Part shown: positions 47,875 through 59,069 of the stretch, in pieces
How the letters are laid out: the number at the start of each line of letters is the position of its first letter
Position numbering within the stretch: the first letter of the stretch is position 1
NCBI GenBank assembly: GCA_026196045.1
Contig: JAPHRJ010000056.1
Span: forward strand, 16,417 to 80,416
Length of the DNA stretch: 64,000 nucleotides
Origin: Gammaproteobacteria bacterium
GTDB taxonomy: Bacteria; Pseudomonadota; Gammaproteobacteria; UBA6429; Thiohalophilaceae
Direction of reading: 5' to 3'
Notes under the pieces: model-generated
What the model saw: only the letters and a program-made list of their open reading frames with translations
Databases searched by the model: none
Told to the model about the DNA's origin: nothing
Made by a program: the position numbers and the translations under genes

Positions 47875-49239
47875 TTACTCGCCAGCAATCGTCATATTCT
47901 CGATTAACCAGGACCCCGTACAAATATTGCCACGAATATCCACATCGGAACCAACCGCCTGTAAATTCATATACATGTCTTTCAGGTTTCCAGCCAGGGT
48001 AAACTCTTCGACGGGATACTGGAGCTCTCCATTTTCTACCCAGAAACCACTGGCTCCACGCGAATAATCACCAGTAACGATATTAACTCCTTGTCCCATA
48101 ACCTCAGTTACCAGGATACCTTTATCCATTTTATTCAGTAACTGTTCCGCGTTTAATTCATCATTACTAATATAAATATTATGACTGCCACCAGCATTAC
48201 CAGTTGTCTGCATACCTAAACGACGTGCACTATAACTATCCAGAATATAACTCTTCATGAGGCCATCACGAATTAAATCTCTTGGATATGTCGCCACACC
48301 TTCGTTATCAAATGGTGCACTCCCCAATGCGCCTTTTAAATGAGGACGCTCATCGATATAAAAACGTTCAGGGAATATGGCCTGCTCCAGGTGATCGGTT
48401 AAAAAAGAGGCTTTGCGATACTGGGCTGTACCATTGGCTGCACGTAAAAAATGTCCAAGCAGTCCACGAGCAACATCTGCTTCAAATATCACGGGTAACT
48501 GACAGGTTGAAAGTTTACGGCCATCCAGTCGGCGTACGGTACGCAAGGCTGCCCGTTGTCCCACAGATTCAGCTGACTCTAGCTGCATGGGATCACGTGA
48601 GATAGTATACCAGTGATCACGTTGCATACTGTCGCCCGACTGAGCAATTACAGTGACACCCAGGCTATGACGAGAACTGGGATAGGAGCCAAGGAATCCA
48701 TGAGAGTTACCATACACACGAACGCCATCATGACTACTTACTCCGGCCCCTTCTGAATTACTAATACGTTCATCATAAGCTCGAGCGACATCTTCACTTT
48801 CTTTAGCCAACTCGATTGCCTGTTCAGCACTTAATGACCAGTGATGATATAAATCAAGATCGGGAATATCGGTTGCCATTTGTTCTGCATCCGCCAGGCC
48901 AGCATACTGATCTTCTTCGGTATAACGAGCGATATCGCAGGCTGCCTTCACTGACTCACGAATAGCCTGCGGACTAAAATCACTGGTACTGGCCGAGCCT
49001 TTACGGTTACCAAAATAGACGGTAACTCCTAATCCTTTATCACGATTGTGCTCAATCGTTTCAACTTCACCCAGTCGTACATTAACCGATAAACCGGCCT
49101 CGACACTAACACCAGCTTCCGCAGCTGAAGCCCCAAGACGCTTAGCCTCAGCCAGCATGTCAGTAACAATCTCTTGAAAACGTTCTACATCAAACTGGGA
49201 CTCAGCATTAGTATCAACAGGAATGGAAGTCAGGTTCAT
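47875..49239 (-). CDS. pmbA: TldE/PmbA peptidase subunit
   Basis: A 454-residue partner of TldD in the heterodimeric protease that matures modified peptides. AEAGVSVEAGLSVNVRLGEVETIEHNRDKGLGVTVYFGNRKG (about 40-83) and the C-terminal TGDYSRGASGFWVENGE match PmbA; the HExxH metal motif of TldD is absent here, as expected. Opposite-strand darP follows its start region. Confidence 0.95.
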   Translation of the reverse strand: MNLTSIPVDTNAESQFDVERFQEIVTDMLAEAKRLGASAAEAGVSVEAGLSVNVRLGEVETIEHNRDKGLGVTVYFGNRKGSASTSDFSPQAIRESVKAACDIARYTEEDQYAGLADAEQMATDIPDLDLYHHWSLSAEQAIELAKESEDVARAYDERISNSEGAGVSSHDGVRVYGNSHGFLGSYPSSRHSLGVTVIAQSGDSMQRDHWYTISRDPMQLESAESVGQRAALRTVRRLDGRKLSTCQLPVIFEADVARGLLGHFLRAANGTAQYRKASFLTDHLEQAIFPERFYIDERPHLKGALGSAPFDNEGVATYPRDLIRDGLMKSYILDSYSARRLGMQTTGNAGGSHNIYISNDELNAEQLLNKMDKGILVTEVMGQGVNIVTGDYSRGASGFWVENGELQYPVEEFTLAGNLKDMYMNLQAVGSDVDIRGNICTGSWLIENMTIAGE

Positions 49240-49400
49240 CAGTGTATTTTCCTTGATTAGGATATTGGAACATTATGCATGAATACCTATCCAGGATCAC
49301 CACTACAATCTTCTCTCACAATATTCACTCCGAGACAAAAACCCTGTGAAATTCCTGTCCCGCTAGTGCATCTTTAATTTGTGAGTGCGATAATGCCTGT

Positions 49401-49910
49401 ATGCACGATGATGATGAATTTGAATCTGATGAAATCCTGATCAGTAAATCCCAACTCAAACGTGAGGCTCATGCCTTACAGGAATTGGGAGAAAAGCTGG
49501 TTAAGCTAAGTCTTGCCGATTTCGAAAAAGTTCCGATGGATGATAGCCTGCGCGATGCCATTACGGCAGCCAGGGGAATGAAGAAGAATGGCGCTCTGAA
49601 AAGACAGCTCCAGTTCATTGGAAAACTCATGCGTAAAATTGATGCCACCCCCATCCAGGCCGCCTATGATTCTGTCACAAATCATTATCGCGACGATGTT
49701 AAACAATTTCATCAACTTGAAAACTGGCGCGATCGTTTAATAACAGAAGGCGATAAAGCACTGGGTGACTTACTGGAAGAATTTCCAGATGTAGATAGAC
49801 AGCATTTACGTCAGCTGATCCGCAGTGCCAGCAAAGAAAGTGCTCAAAATAAACCACCCCGTTCAGCCCGCGAATTATTTCAATACCTGAAAACTCTATA
49901 CGATCAATAA
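49401..49910 (+). CDS. darP: Ribosome-associated protein DarP (YjgA)
   Basis: A 169-residue charged helical protein: acidic N-terminus MHDDDEFESDEI, ISKSQLKREAHALQELGEKLV, RQLQFIGKLMRKID and RSARELFQYLKTLYD, all typical of YjgA. It assists 50S assembly. Divergent from pmbA, its usual neighbour in gammaproteobacteria. Confidence 0.93.
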   Translation: MHDDDEFESDEILISKSQLKREAHALQELGEKLVKLSLADFEKVPMDDSLRDAITAARGMKKNGALKRQLQFIGKLMRKIDATPIQAAYDSVTNHYRDDVKQFHQLENWRDRLITEGDKALGDLLEEFPDVDRQHLRQLIRSASKESAQNKPPRSARELFQYLKTLYDQ

Positions 49911-49950
49911 CGCCGATTAAGCACTTTATCCTGAATAGTATTGAAGTGTT

Positions 49951-50184
49951 TTACAAATCAATAAGTTGAGCATGAACACCACAACTTTGTGCAAACTTGA
50001 TCAGATCATGCGGTGAATATTGTTCGGCATCGTAACTAATGAACATTAGATGTGGTTTGTTAAGATCAATATCCGACCGGGTTATGCCATAACGCACTGT
50101 CATGCAGTGTAACAACGCCTCTTTATTTTGATCAGTCAGCGTTTCATTAATGTGCAGCAGGATATCCTGTTTATGAACCATCAC
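49951..50184 (-). CDS. Small conserved-looking cytoplasmic protein
   Basis: A 77-residue protein, MVHKQDILLHINETLTDQNKEALLHCMTVRYGIT at the N-terminus and HLMFISYDAEQYSPHDLIKFAQSCGVHAQLIDL at the end. Predicted beta-alpha-beta-beta-alpha-beta order resembles a small ferredoxin or heavy-metal-associated fold, but the CxxC metal motif is lacking. Met2 (50181) may be the start. No function assigned. Confidence 0.6.
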   Translation of the reverse strand: MMVHKQDILLHINETLTDQNKEALLHCMTVRYGITRSDIDLNKPHLMFISYDAEQYSPHDLIKFAQSCGVHAQLIDL

Positions 50185-50309
50185 TTTACTCCCAGGAATG
50201 AGTCATATTTTACAGGATTTGATGAGCTCAGGCAGTTGATTAAGACAGAAGAGTTATTTGATTGCTGCTGTATTTTAGCGATACCTGATCCAGGTTATGT
50301 TTCATTGTT

Positions 50310-51758
50310 TTAGGTGCTTGTCCCACCAACAGTCATGCTATCAATTTTCAAAGTTGGCTGACCAACACCAACAGGCACACTCTGCCCTTCCTTACCACAA
50401 ACTCCCACTCCTGAATCCAGAGCCAGGTCATCACCCACCATCGAAACTCGATTAAGGACTTCTGGGCCATTACCAATGAGGGTCGCACCTTTGACGGGCT
50501 GAGTGACTTTTCCATTCTCGATCATATAGGCTTCACAGGCTGAGAACACAAACTTGCCGGAAGTGATATCTACCTGACCACCGCCAAAGTTAACGGCATA
50601 AATACCCTTCTCAACCGATGCAATGATCTCTTCGGGATCATGTTCACCTGCCAGCATATAGGTATTGGTCATACGTGGCATGGGTAAACAGGAATAGGAT
50701 TCCCGACGCCCATTACCAGTAGAACTGGTCCCCATTAGCTGAGCATTAAGTTTATCCTGCATGTAACCTTTCAGGATACCCTTCTCAATTAACATCGTTT
50801 GCTGAGTTGGAGTCCCTTCATCGTCAATATTTAATGAACCACGTCGATTTGGCATCGCACCATCATCCACGATAGTACACAGTGGTGACGCGACCTGTTC
50901 ACCAATACGACCCGCAAATGCAGAACTACCTTTACGATTAAAATCACCTTCCAGCCCGTGTCCAATCGCTTCATGCAATAACACTCCCGGCCAACCCGGG
51001 CCGAGCACTACCGGCATTGCCCCCGCTGGAGCATCAACTGCTTCCAGGTTCACCAGAGCCTGACGAACCGCTTCACGCACAAAGCCCATCGCCCGGTCTT
51101 CATCGTCGACAAAGTAACTGTAATCCACTCGTCCACCGCCACCTGCGTTGGCCTGTTCTCGGCGACCTTTATCTTCAACAATGACACTCACATTCATGCG
51201 AACTAACGGGCGAATATCACCGCTGAATGTACCATCACTCGCGGCAACCAGAATGGCCTCATCGACACCAACCAGACTGACAATAACCTGTTTTACCCGG
51301 ATATCCAGACGTCGAGCTTCTGCATCCAGCCGGCGTAATAAATCGATCTTTTCTTCAGCGCTCAGTGATTTAATGGGATCATCGGGTAGATATAAATTGT
51401 GGCCAGCCTTTTTATGCCAGCTCTGTACCTGCCCCTGACGGCCACTGCGAGCAATAGCTCGGGCAGCCTGTGCGGCTTCTGTCAGGGCCGGTAGAACAAT
51501 TTCATCGGAATAGGCAAAACCGGTTTTTTCCCCGCTAATCGCGCGAACACCAACACCCTGTTCAATATTGTAGCTACCTTCTTTAACGATACCATCTTCC
51601 AGTACCCAGGCTTCGTGATGGGAGAGCTGAAAATAAAGGTCAGCACTATCGACGGCGTGACCCATTAACTGATCAAGTACATCCTGAAGGTCATTCTCGG
51701 ATAACCCGGAAGGGGCCAGTAATAACTGCCCAGCCTTGTCTAATTGATTTTTACTCAT
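50310..51758 (-). CDS. tldD: Metalloprotease TldD
   Basis: A 482-residue subunit of TldD/TldE with the zinc motif [16 protein letters not shown] near residue 255 (HExxxH). [19 protein letters not shown] and the C-terminal [24 protein letters not shown] are typical. It overlaps the nitrilase gene by 4 bp (ATGA) in the yhdP-nit-tldD run. Confidence 0.96.
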   Translation of the reverse strand: MSKNQLDKAGQLLLAPSGLSENDLQDVLDQLMGHAVDSADLYFQLSHHEAWVLEDGIVKEGSYNIEQGVGVRAISGEKTGFAYSDEIVLPALTEAAQAARAIARSGRQGQVQSWHKKAGHNLYLPDDPIKSLSAEEKIDLLRRLDAEARRLDIRVKQVIVSLVGVDEAILVAASDGTFSGDIRPLVRMNVSVIVEDKGRREQANAGGGGRVDYSYFVDDEDRAMGFVREAVRQALVNLEAVDAPAGAMPVVLGPGWPGVLLHEAIGHGLEGDFNRKGSSAFAGRIGEQVASPLCTIVDDGAMPNRRGSLNIDDEGTPTQQTMLIEKGILKGYMQDKLNAQLMGTSSTGNGRRESYSCLPMPRMTNTYMLAGEHDPEEIIASVEKGIYAVNFGGGQVDITSGKFVFSACEAYMIENGKVTQPVKGATLIGNGPEVLNRVSMVGDDLALDSGVGVCGKEGQSVPVGVGQPTLKIDSMTVGGTST

Positions 51759-52582
51759 TTTTTCAGATTGCAGGGGATTTTTCGGTGTTCGAGTACAGGG
51801 AAATTACGGCGAATATTTCGAATGCGCTCCAGATCCAGATCGGCGATGACTACACCAGAACCATTCGGTAACTCATCAATAACCGCTCCCCAGGGATCCA
51901 CGATCATACTATGGCCATAAGTTTCGCGACCACTGACGTGATAGCCCCCCTGGGCCGAGGCCAGTATATAACTCAGGTTTTCTATCGCACGAGCACGAAC
52001 CAGGGGTTCCCAGTGTGCCTTACCCGTAATCGCGGTAAAAGCGGCTGGAATGGCAAAGACATCAACCTCTTCATCCACCATGCGACGGAATAACTCTGGA
52101 AAACGCAGGTCATAACAGATCGCCAGGCCCAGTCGACCAAACGGTGTATCCAGTACGGTGATCTGGCTACCAGGTTCTATCGTCGCTGACTCATGGTAGG
52201 TTTCCTCGTTTTCTTCCAGGTGCACATCAAACAGATGTACCTTGTCATAACGCCCAACCTGTTCACCCTTATCATTAAAGACAATACAGGCGGCGCGAAT
52301 ATGAGAATTGTCATCCGTACTCATAGGAACCGTACCACCGACCAGCCAGACACGGTGCTTATCTGCCTGTTCAGATAGAAAACGCTGGATTGGCCCTTCA
52401 CCTGGCTTTTCACATAGCTTTAATTGATCCCTATCCGCCGCACCCAGGAAGGCGAAATTCTCGGGTAAAACAACCAGCTCTACACCGGCATCAACCGCTT
52501 TGCCGATCAAACGCCCGGCTTCTGTCAGGTTAGCCCCTACATTAGGGCCGGATGCCATCTGAATTGTTGCTACCCGCTTCAT
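51755..52582 (-). CDS. Nitrilase-family amidase (Nit1/YafV-like)
   Basis: A 275-residue carbon-nitrogen hydrolase. The catalytic triad is visible: Glu41 in VVLPENFAF, Lys near 114 in [11 protein letters not shown], and Cys156 in [12 protein letters not shown]. The subfamily, located between yhdP and tldD in many gammaproteobacteria, is usually called deaminated-glutathione amidase or Nit; the exact substrate here is inferred from family only. ATGA overlap with the upstream gene. Confidence 0.88.
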   Translation of the reverse strand: MKRVATIQMASGPNVGANLTEAGRLIGKAVDAGVELVVLPENFAFLGAADRDQLKLCEKPGEGPIQRFLSEQADKHRVWLVGGTVPMSTDDNSHIRAACIVFNDKGEQVGRYDKVHLFDVHLEENEETYHESATIEPGSQITVLDTPFGRLGLAICYDLRFPELFRRMVDEEVDVFAIPAAFTAITGKAHWEPLVRARAIENLSYILASAQGGYHVSGRETYGHSMIVDPWGAVIDELPNGSGVVIADLDLERIRNIRRNFPVLEHRKIPCNLKK

Positions 52583-53028
52583 GGTTTTACTCCAGTCTTC
52601 ATTGTGTCTCGGTTATTGTTGTCTATACCAGGTATATCGTTATGGTTCTCTATTACTTCAAGTTCTATGACTGTCTGTTGAGAGCTGCCCGGAACCAGTT
52701 CCATATCCTTAGAGCCAATCCCCAGCGCTACCAGCCAGCTTTGCAGTTCATTCAACCATAATGAACCTTCATCGCCACCGGGATAACGTATCAGTAAATG
52801 ACTTCCGGGAGGGCTGTTCCTGAACCGGTTTATCACACTGGCTAATGGTGGCAAATTTGTCAGGGATTCGGCCTGACGAGGCATGGCCCAGTGTTGGGCA
52901 CTAATTTCATACGTGGTCGGTTTCGAGTCAGTACCAGTTTGCGTATCCATTCCGGCGCTCACTGCAGCCTTCGCAACCAATATGGACAGGATACTTACTA
53001 TTAAATACCACCGTATTTGTTTGTTCAT
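52579..53028 (-). CDS. Exported protein of the yhdP-nit-tldD operon
   Basis: A 149-residue protein with a signal peptide (residues 1-25) and a mature part resembling an OmpA-like or SPOR-type periplasmic fold only loosely: HLLIRYPGGDEGSLWLNELQSWLVALGIGSKDMELVPG. It ends by an ATGA overlap with the nitrilase gene and starts 67 bp after yhdP. I do not recognise a named family; a role in the envelope follows from export and context. Confidence 0.65.
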   Translation of the reverse strand: MNKQIRWYLIVSILSILVAKAAVSAGMDTQTGTDSKPTTYEISAQHWAMPRQAESLTNLPPLASVINRFRNSPPGSHLLIRYPGGDEGSLWLNELQSWLVALGIGSKDMELVPGSSQQTVIELEVIENHNDIPGIDNNNRDTMKTGVKP

Positions 53029-53095
53029 AATAATGAGAATACCACAATATCCCGAGTGAAAACGGCCATCACTATAAGCATTTTATATTTCAGAA

Positions 53096-56000
53096 TTAAA
53101 TATCCGGATCAAAAACACTGGAGTTGTCGTCCTGCTCATCCGTACCACTGGGTGCTTCTTCTTCCTCGGCTATATCGAGTCGGGTGATAACAGGTTTCTC
53201 CCACGTTCCTGTGATCTGATACTGAGTCGTCAGTGCACGGCCAATATCCTTGCCAAATAATTTCTGTACTAACAAGATAACCGCGCCAACCTGAGGGCCA
53301 AACACCATTCCACCGGCCATCACGGAAAAGGCATCTCCCCCCTGCGGGATGACAGATATCAACTGATCAAAGTCCTGTTCAACCAGCCCAGTCCTGCCAT
53401 CAATCGTGACCAGCGCCAGCGGACTTTTCAACACGTTATTATTCAGAAAAACATTTCCATCCCTGATCGTTATATCACCCTCAATAGTGTCAAAGTGCAA
53501 ACCCTTGCCAAAGGCGTCACTGAAATCCAGCATTAAACGACGGGGTAATGCCGAAAGACTGAATAAGCCCAGTAACCGACCTGCTCCCGGATCCACACTG
53601 ACAATAGAACCATCCCTGACCTGCTCATACAGCTCTCCCTCAATATTCGATAGACGAATATCCATCGGACTACCCGGCCATCGGAGCGTGCCGCTTACGT
53701 CAGTTTCTCCACCTTGCAGGATGGCCGAAAACCCCAGTTTGGTTAACATCTTGCCCAGATCGGGACTATGTAACTTAAGGTCAAGTGCAGTGCTTCCGCC
53801 CTGTTTATTTTCTTTCCACAGACCACTGGCATTCAGGTTCAGTTGCTCACCTTTCAATACCAGTTTATCCAGTGACATCCCACCCACCTCGATCATTCTA
53901 GAGGTTTCGAATTCAACCTGACCAATTTTTACATCATCATAAGCCAGGTGGGCAATTTTTCCTCGGATAACAGGAACCTTATCGGAAGTTAGCTTTATGG
54001 AATCTTCGCTAGCTGCCTTCTCGCTATCATCATTAACAGCAGCAAGTTGCAACATTTCCATATCAAACAAAAGGGGTAACGGAATAAATGAATGAGTAAC
54101 CTCTTCATCTCCCTGCTTAAGCGCATCCACCCAGGGAATAATTCTAAACTGTTCCAGACTCCCTGTTATGTGCAAGACATCATCAGCAGGCAGGGTACCT
54201 TTACCTTTACCAAAGTGCAGGTATGCACGGGTTGGATAGATAGTTTCCGTACGTGTATCCAGTTGTACACCTCCTGAAACCATTCCTTTTGTATCCAGAT
54301 ATATATTTGTTAAAGACTCATCGACCTGTGCATTAAAAACAAAGTCACGCTTTTCATCACTGCTTTTGCCGACTGGGTGAGGCAAGTCAATCAATACGCC
54401 CATCAGGTCTGACCTGATATTGATTTGTGTCGGAATCCACTGTCGTTTTATCTGATGAGGAAAAACAACATCCCCCTGCCAGTGAGTATCGCCCTGTACC
54501 TGATTTACCGCAGGTAAGCCAAATCGGGTTACAATTTCATGACTATTCATTATCCCGTTTGCTTTAAGTACAAGCGGTTTACCCGGCCTGTCATGGGCTG
54601 TAAAAATATTGATGCTGGCTTCTTTACCCAATATCTGGGCATTAATCTTTTCCCCATACTGGTTATTACGAGTAAAATAAAGATCACCATTAATCTTTGT
54701 GATATCAATGGTATCGTCCAGCATATAAACACCCGCATCAGAAAAATGAACCTGTCCTTCAACGCTAAGAGGAGTCGTTTTTATTACTTCATCATCCAGT
54801 GGAATAACTAATTCCAGATCTACCCGGCTATCACCCTGATAACGAAAATCTTTTATGACATCATTTGCTTCTGGCAGGATTGGGCTTTCAACCAGAAAAT
54901 AAGCGGCATCCTGAACCGGGCCATTAATCTGCCCATTAACAACCAGAACAGAGCGTGAGAAGTCATTGATACGTACTTGCGTTTTAGTTAATGAGCTATT
55001 GAATATCTTTCCATGATGGGAATTAATATCCATCCCTGTACCAGTAAAGACCGCCGTCAAGTCTGCATCTGTGATTAGTGGCCAACCTTCCTGATAATCG
55101 ATAATGGTATCAATCGCATCAAACACAACCTCAAATTTTCCTTCTCCCTGTCTAAACGGAAAGTCAGACAATCTTCCCTGAAATATAGCTCCACCCTGTT
55201 CAATAGTTCCACGAACAATACCCTGATCCAACCACGCCAGTAATCCTTCAGACATAATACCTGCAGGATAATACTGACTGGCCGCTTCTGCATCACCATC
55301 ACGGAACTGTACCTGCAGATCCATAAAGGGTGATTGTTCGCTATTTGGTATTTCAAGTAACAGGCCTGTCTGAGTTTTAACATCTGAATTTTCCGCAATA
55401 ATATCTGATGCAGAAACCTGCCATCCCTGTTGATGCTCATTAATGGCAATAGACGCGGCCAGTTTTGATAATACTAGTTTATCCCGAAACAGTTTCGGGA
55501 AATCCAGCAATAGATAATTACTTTCCAGCTTTAATTCACCCTTGTTTGAAGCATACTTAATTGTGCCATTCAAACCTGTTATACCTGGTATCGAAGACCA
55601 GGGCTTGACTGCTAATTGTAAAAAGTCGGCCGAAATATCAGGAATTAATCCACCCTCCTGTTCATTAAAACTCAGATGTAAATTTGCCACATCTCCTGAG
55701 GGTGATAGTTGAGACAGTATTTTATGGTTTTCCCGAGTCAGGAGAGGCGTTTGCAGTAATGAATAGCTAATATCTTCAATTCGGAAATTATCGACATCGA
55801 TAGAAAACCTGGCCTTATGTGCATCGGTTTCATATTTTTTCTGAATATGTATATTACTTTCTGGCCAGGCACCTTGCGTATCCAGGTAACGTAAGTTCTC
55901 CACGACCAGATCCCAGCCGGCTGAACCTGATTGATACTCGAATACACCAGATAATAATCGAGAATTAAATGGTTCTTTAATATCAGGGTGGGTAATTGAA

Positions 56001-56878
56001 AAATTATATCCCGTAATATCACCAGATAGTGCTTCAAGCTTGCCGGTTTTCCATTCACTCCACAGCTCTACATCAACCATCCCCTTCAGCAAGTTATAAT
56101 TCTGGTAACTAAAATCAAACCCAAGCTTTTCGAGATGAAGTCCTTTGGTATTTAGATAAACATCCCCTTTCCATGTTTGTGGTTCAAGAACATCACCCAC
56201 AATATCAATCGCCATTTCAAAATCACGACCAACTTCTTCAGGGAGTTTAGTTTGCGCTTTTAATAAATGATGTTCCTGGTCACTATGCAAAAATAAATTG
56301 ACATGATTAAACACCTGTCGCTTATTATTATTTTTTTGATCGACCCAGATAACCGTACTATCTTGAACATTGAGTGAAGTACGTTGAAATAACCATTCAG
56401 AGAATTCATTGCTGTCAGTACCTGTCGTTGATGTGGCTTCACTAAACTGCTCAACGTCAACACCTTTTATACTAAAACGCCCATCCGGTAAGCGAATAAC
56501 GACAAGCTCCGCCCCAATGATGAAGAATTCCCCCGGTATAATTTGTTGGGCTTTAATAGAAGCAATAAAACCCAGATCCAGCCTGGCCTGTTTAAATCCA
56601 AATAGCAGATTATTTCCACTATCATCCATCAGACGAACATTATTAAAAATTAAAGTTGGCTTAAGGCCTTCAAGACGTGCATCCATTGATTCAATGTACA
56701 CATCTCGTCCCAGATAGGATTGTGCAAGTAATTCGACCTGTTGACGATAACTGTCTGCTTCAGAAATTAGAACACGAACAATGGAAGTCAGTACGGCGAG
56801 CACTACGATCAAACCCGCAAGGCTATATAAAATAAAACGACGCAGGTGTCTGAAAAATTTGGAGACTCTATTCATCAA
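53096..56878 (-). CDS. yhdP: YhdP (AsmA-like phospholipid transport protein)
   Basis: A 1260-residue protein: one N-terminal membrane span (about 15-36), a long periplasmic beta-rich bridge, and the C-terminal DUF3971/AsmA-like region with GRLLGLFSLSALPRRLMLDFSDAFGKGL near 1120-1147, the YhdP hallmark. In E. coli YhdP helps move phospholipids to the outer membrane along with TamB and YdbH. It lies directly downstream of rng, its usual neighbour. Start at M1 or M2 (56875). Confidence 0.95.
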   Translation of the reverse strand: MMNRVSKFFRHLRRFILYSLAGLIVVLAVLTSIVRVLISEADSYRQQVELLAQSYLGRDVYIESMDARLEGLKPTLIFNNVRLMDDSGNNLLFGFKQARLDLGFIASIKAQQIIPGEFFIIGAELVVIRLPDGRFSIKGVDVEQFSEATSTTGTDSNEFSEWLFQRTSLNVQDSTVIWVDQKNNNKRQVFNHVNLFLHSDQEHHLLKAQTKLPEEVGRDFEMAIDIVGDVLEPQTWKGDVYLNTKGLHLEKLGFDFSYQNYNLLKGMVDVELWSEWKTGKLEALSGDITGYNFSITHPDIKEPFNSRLLSGVFEYQSGSAGWDLVVENLRYLDTQGAWPESNIHIQKKYETDAHKARFSIDVDNFRIEDISYSLLQTPLLTRENHKILSQLSPSGDVANLHLSFNEQEGGLIPDISADFLQLAVKPWSSIPGITGLNGTIKYASNKGELKLESNYLLLDFPKLFRDKLVLSKLAASIAINEHQQGWQVSASDIIAENSDVKTQTGLLLEIPNSEQSPFMDLQVQFRDGDAEAASQYYPAGIMSEGLLAWLDQGIVRGTIEQGGAIFQGRLSDFPFRQGEGKFEVVFDAIDTIIDYQEGWPLITDADLTAVFTGTGMDINSHHGKIFNSSLTKTQVRINDFSRSVLVVNGQINGPVQDAAYFLVESPILPEANDVIKDFRYQGDSRVDLELVIPLDDEVIKTTPLSVEGQVHFSDAGVYMLDDTIDITKINGDLYFTRNNQYGEKINAQILGKEASINIFTAHDRPGKPLVLKANGIMNSHEIVTRFGLPAVNQVQGDTHWQGDVVFPHQIKRQWIPTQINIRSDLMGVLIDLPHPVGKSSDEKRDFVFNAQVDESLTNIYLDTKGMVSGGVQLDTRTETIYPTRAYLHFGKGKGTLPADDVLHITGSLEQFRIIPWVDALKQGDEEVTHSFIPLPLLFDMEMLQLAAVNDDSEKAASEDSIKLTSDKVPVIRGKIAHLAYDDVKIGQVEFETSRMIEVGGMSLDKLVLKGEQLNLNASGLWKENKQGGSTALDLKLHSPDLGKMLTKLGFSAILQGGETDVSGTLRWPGSPMDIRLSNIEGELYEQVRDGSIVSVDPGAGRLLGLFSLSALPRRLMLDFSDAFGKGLHFDTIEGDITIRDGNVFLNNNVLKSPLALVTIDGRTGLVEQDFDQLISVIPQGGDAFSVMAGGMVFGPQVGAVILLVQKLFGKDIGRALTTQYQITGTWEKPVITRLDIAEEEEAPSGTDEQDDNSSVFDPDI

Positions 56879-56940
56879 ACCATAGTCTGTGATTGGTGCA
56901 GTGAGTCTAATATCTGAATGGTTATACTATTCGACATTTT

Positions 56941-58407
56941 TTACATTAATACAACATCAAATTGTTCCTGGGTATACTCCGTTTCAACCTGAAAATTAAT
57001 GGGTTTACCAATGAATTCTTCTAGCTCTGCGATACTGGTAGATTCTTCATCCAGTAATAAGTCCACAACACTTTGCGAGGCCAAAACCAGAAATTTCTGT
57101 GCTGAAAACTGACGATCCTCTCGCATGATCTCACGGAATATCTCATAGCACACAGTTTCGGCCGTTAAAATCGAGCCCCGGCCATTACAGGTTGGACATT
57201 CTTCACAGAGGATATGTTCCAGACTTTCTCGTGTACGTTTACGCGTCATTTCAACCAGCCCAAGTGAAGAGACTTCACTAATATGAGTCTTGGCGCGATC
57301 ACGAGCCAGGCATTTTTCCAGTGCCTGTAATACCTGCTGTCGATGTTCCGGAACAGCCATATCGATAAAGTCGATAATAATAATCCCACCGAGGTTGCGT
57401 AGACGCAATTGTCTTACAATGGCCTGGGTTGCTTCGAGATTGGTTTTAAAAATAGTTTCTTCGAGTGTGCGATGACCAACAAAAGCACCTGTATTAACGT
57501 CAATGGTGGTCATGGCTTCAGTTTGATCAATAACCAGATACCCACCCGATTTTAGTTGAACTTTACGCTCAAGTGATTTTCGAATTTCATCTTCAACACC
57601 ATACAGATCAAAAATAGGACGCTCACCTGGATAGTATTCAATACAGTTTTCAATCTCAGGTAAAAACTTACCAGCAAATTTTTGAACCTTTTTAAACGTT
57701 TCATTTGAATCAATCCGTACCTTTTCAATATTGATACCACTTAGATCTCGCATGGTACGCATAACCAAAGGCATGTCTTCATGGATCAACTCACCACTAT
57801 TTGCTGTTGAGGCTTTTTCCTGCATCGCCAGCCACAGTTTCTGCAAGAAGTGCATGTCCTTATAAATATCTTCTTCCGTCACACCTTCTGCAACAGTACG
57901 GATAATATAACGACCGGGTTCAAACTCATCTTTGTATTTATTAATGGCATCTTTCAAACGCTGGCGTTCTGCTTCTTCTTCAATCTTCTGAGAAACACCG
58001 ACATTCTCTGCGCCGGGGATATACACAAGGTAACGGGAAGGGATAGAAACCTGAGTTGTGAGTCGTGCCCCTTTACTGCCCATGGGATCTTTAACCACCT
58101 GGACAATGACTTCCTGACCTTCACGCAATAGTTCCATTATGGTTTCAGGTACCTTGTCATCATCATTGCGGTTATCATCATGAACCAGGATATCTGAAAC
58201 ATGGAGGAAAGCCGTACGTTCCAGGCCAACCTCAAGAAAAGCAGCCTGCATACCCGGTAAGACACGGCATACCTGTCCTTTATAAACATTACCTACAAGA
58301 CCCCGACGTTGGGCACGTTCAATATGAACTTCCTGCAAGACTCCGTTTTCAACATAAGCCACCCGAGTTTCCTGTGGAGTTATATTGATCAATAATTCTT
58401 CACTCAT
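56941..58407 (-). CDS. rng: Ribonuclease G
   Basis: A 488-residue endoribonuclease: S1-like RNA-binding domain from VGNVYKGQVCRVLPGMQAAFLEVG (about 37-60), the catalytic DVNTGAFVGHR region near 305 and IIIDFIDM near 345, with a zinc-link cysteine pair in CEECPTCNGRG. Length matches E. coli RNase G (489), not the longer RNase E with its C-terminal scaffold. Processes 16S rRNA 5-prime ends. Confidence 0.96.
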   Translation of the reverse strand: MSEELLINITPQETRVAYVENGVLQEVHIERAQRRGLVGNVYKGQVCRVLPGMQAAFLEVGLERTAFLHVSDILVHDDNRNDDDKVPETIMELLREGQEVIVQVVKDPMGSKGARLTTQVSIPSRYLVYIPGAENVGVSQKIEEEAERQRLKDAINKYKDEFEPGRYIIRTVAEGVTEEDIYKDMHFLQKLWLAMQEKASTANSGELIHEDMPLVMRTMRDLSGINIEKVRIDSNETFKKVQKFAGKFLPEIENCIEYYPGERPIFDLYGVEDEIRKSLERKVQLKSGGYLVIDQTEAMTTIDVNTGAFVGHRTLEETIFKTNLEATQAIVRQLRLRNLGGIIIIDFIDMAVPEHRQQVLQALEKCLARDRAKTHISEVSSLGLVEMTRKRTRESLEHILCEECPTCNGRGSILTAETVCYEIFREIMREDRQFSAQKFLVLASQSVVDLLLDEESTSIAELEEFIGKPINFQVETEYTQEQFDVVLM

Positions 58408-58456
58408 GTTTTTTCCTGTATACCGACGACTGCATTATTTGTTGTTATTTATGAGT

Positions 58457-59059
58457 TTATACCGCAACAGTGTGTAGAAGTTCTGCGGTTTCAAAAAGTG
58501 GTAAGCCCATCACACCCGAATAACTACCTTCAAGTTTAGTTATAAATACAGCGGCCTGCCCCTGTATCCCATAGGCACCGGCTTTATCTGCACACTCACC
58601 GGTAGCCCAGTAGTCCTCACGATCTTGCATGCTAAGTTCTCGAAAACAAACCTGACTGCAATTAACACGACACTGTTCCTGACCGGAAGGGGAAATAAGT
58701 GCCACTGCTGAATAGACTTTATGACAACGTCCTGACAATAACGACAACATGTTTAAACCGTCTTCCCGATCTATGGGTTTACCCAGGATCTGGTCATCGA
58801 CAACGACTGCGGTGTCCGCGCCCAGAACGGGCTTATCATTCTGCGCCTTAAGTGACTGCATTCCTGCACGGGCTTTCTCTAATGCAAGACGAGTTACAAA
58901 CATTTCTGGAGTCTCACCAGGTTGAACCTCTTCTGGCACGTCCTGTTTAATAAGCTGATAACGAACCCCAATCTGATCCAGTAATTCCTGACGGCGAGGT
59001 GAACCTGAAGCAAGATAAATTTGGAATGGATCCTGTTGCTGTACAGCGTTCGTGCCCAC
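58457..59059 (-). CDS. maf: Maf-family nucleotide pyrophosphatase
   Basis: A 200-residue protein. ASGSPRRQELL (residues about 17-27) and VLGADTAVV (about 77-85) are Maf motifs. The family hydrolyses dTTP/UTP or modified nucleotides as a house-cleaning activity. It sits between rlmH and rng, its canonical position in the order rlmH-maf-rng, supporting the YhdE-type subfamily. Confidence 0.93.
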   Translation of the reverse strand: MGTNAVQQQDPFQIYLASGSPRRQELLDQIGVRYQLIKQDVPEEVQPGETPEMFVTRLALEKARAGMQSLKAQNDKPVLGADTAVVVDDQILGKPIDREDGLNMLSLLSGRCHKVYSAVALISPSGQEQCRVNCSQVCFRELSMQDREDYWATGECADKAGAYGIQGQAAVFITKLEGSYSGVMGLPLFETAELLHTVAV

Positions 59060-59069
59060 AAGTCATCTC

